A DNA stretch of 64,000 bases from Candidatus Gastranaerophilales bacterium (lineage in GTDB: Bacteria > Cyanobacteriota > Vampirovibrionia > Gastranaerophilales > Gastranaerophilaceae), in NCBI GenBank assembly GCA_944324175.1, contig CALUVH010000003.1, positions 1 to 64,000 on the forward strand, read 5' to 3'. Below the pieces are notes generated by a model. The model saw only the letters and a list, made by a program, of their open reading frames with translations, was not told where the DNA came from and did no database searches. A program made the position numbers and the translations under genes. Positions 63,940 to 64,000 of the stretch are shown one piece after another (within the stretch, counting starts at the first letter, position 1; each line of letters opens with the position of its first letter).

Positions 63940-64000
63940 ATGACAAAAGCAGAAAAAAAGAACTACTTAACAAAAACCGCATTCACATTAGCAGAAGGTG
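63940..64000 (+). CDS. Prepilin-like protein, copy 4 (5' end only)
   Basis: The ATG follows AAAGGAAT. The first 20 residues include AFTLAEG at the end of the window and match copy 3 almost exactly. The gene continues beyond the window. Confidence 0.75.
   Translation, partial: MTKAEKKNYLTKTAFTLAEG

Larger units (their letters stand above)
63693..64000 (+). repeat. Prepilin cassette, copy 4 (cut by the window end)
   Basis: It contains the AAAGCCT/AGGCTTT terminator (63698-63728), promoter, leaderless start and the first codons of a prepilin-like gene. It lacks the G tract, the full hairpin and about 100 bases of leader present in copies 2 and 3. Confidence 0.75.

Overview
The window reads as a chromosomal segment of a gut-type, non-photosynthetic cyanobacterial relative (Melainabacteria/Vampirovibrionia, most like Gastranaerophilales). 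This placement is inferred from gene content and style, since there is no rRNA here. The supporting signs are: AT-rich DNA; many prepilin-like proteins with an FTLAEVLITLS N-terminus; a complete minCDE operon; an F1 ATP synthase beta-epsilon pair (atpD-atpC) standing alone, as in cyanobacteria and plastids; an Omp85/BamA with three POTRA repeats, as in cyanobacteria; and fermentative metabolism (PPi-dependent phosphofructokinase, ADP-forming acyl-CoA synthetase, ROK sugar kinase, GH77 glucanotransferase).

Layout. 1-1430: prepilin-like variable protein 1. 1.4-7.4 kb: pentein hydrolase, ROK kinase, holA-holB, a lone FliI-type ATPase, rhodanese. 7.5-14.2 kb: small protein, a possible RNA gene, lysC with a TPR gene, histidine kinase, PPi-PFK. 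14.3-17.0 kb: min operon. 17.0-18.9 kb: prepilin cassette 2 and palindromic tandem repeats. 18.9-26 kb: GNAT-like protein, zinc-ribbon protein, spmAB, lineage-specific proteins, HpcH/HpaI-speD, response regulator, era. 26-31.4 kb: membrane protein, sugar-binding lipoprotein, XRE regulator, a fifth prepilin-like gene, rsmI. 31.4-38.1 kb: bamA, skp-like, udp, a soluble FlhA-C-domain protein, GH77. 38.2-44.4 kb: two lineage-specific membrane proteins, radical SAM protein, acyl-CoA synthetase. 44.4-54.9 kb: rpsP, atpDC, chromate transporters, yifB/comM, GT9, SDR, tcdA-like, secG, NUDIX regulator, lytic transglycosylase. 55-57 kb: prepilin cassette 3 with a GC-rich insert. 57.2-63.7 kb: mnmE, TPR protein, dapB, PC4-like protein, priA. 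63.7-64 kb: start of cassette 4.

The most unusual content is the dispersed prepilin cassette. Each copy has a strong sigma70-type promoter (copies 2-4), then a start codon exactly six bases after the -10 box. Copies 2 and 3 have a small reading frame interrupted by an 11-G tract. Copies 1-3 have a conserved leader hairpin, a prepilin-like protein with a doubled AFTLAE motif, a C-terminal lectin-like segment varying as diversity-generating-retroelement targets do, and a conserved terminator. No reverse transcriptase lies in the window. Other points of interest: a lone FliI ATPase plus a TM-less FlhA C-domain protein, an N-terminal F-x-G-like signature on about nine unrelated proteins, and many genes with a TATAAT box 6-7 bases before the ATG, implying leaderless mRNAs.
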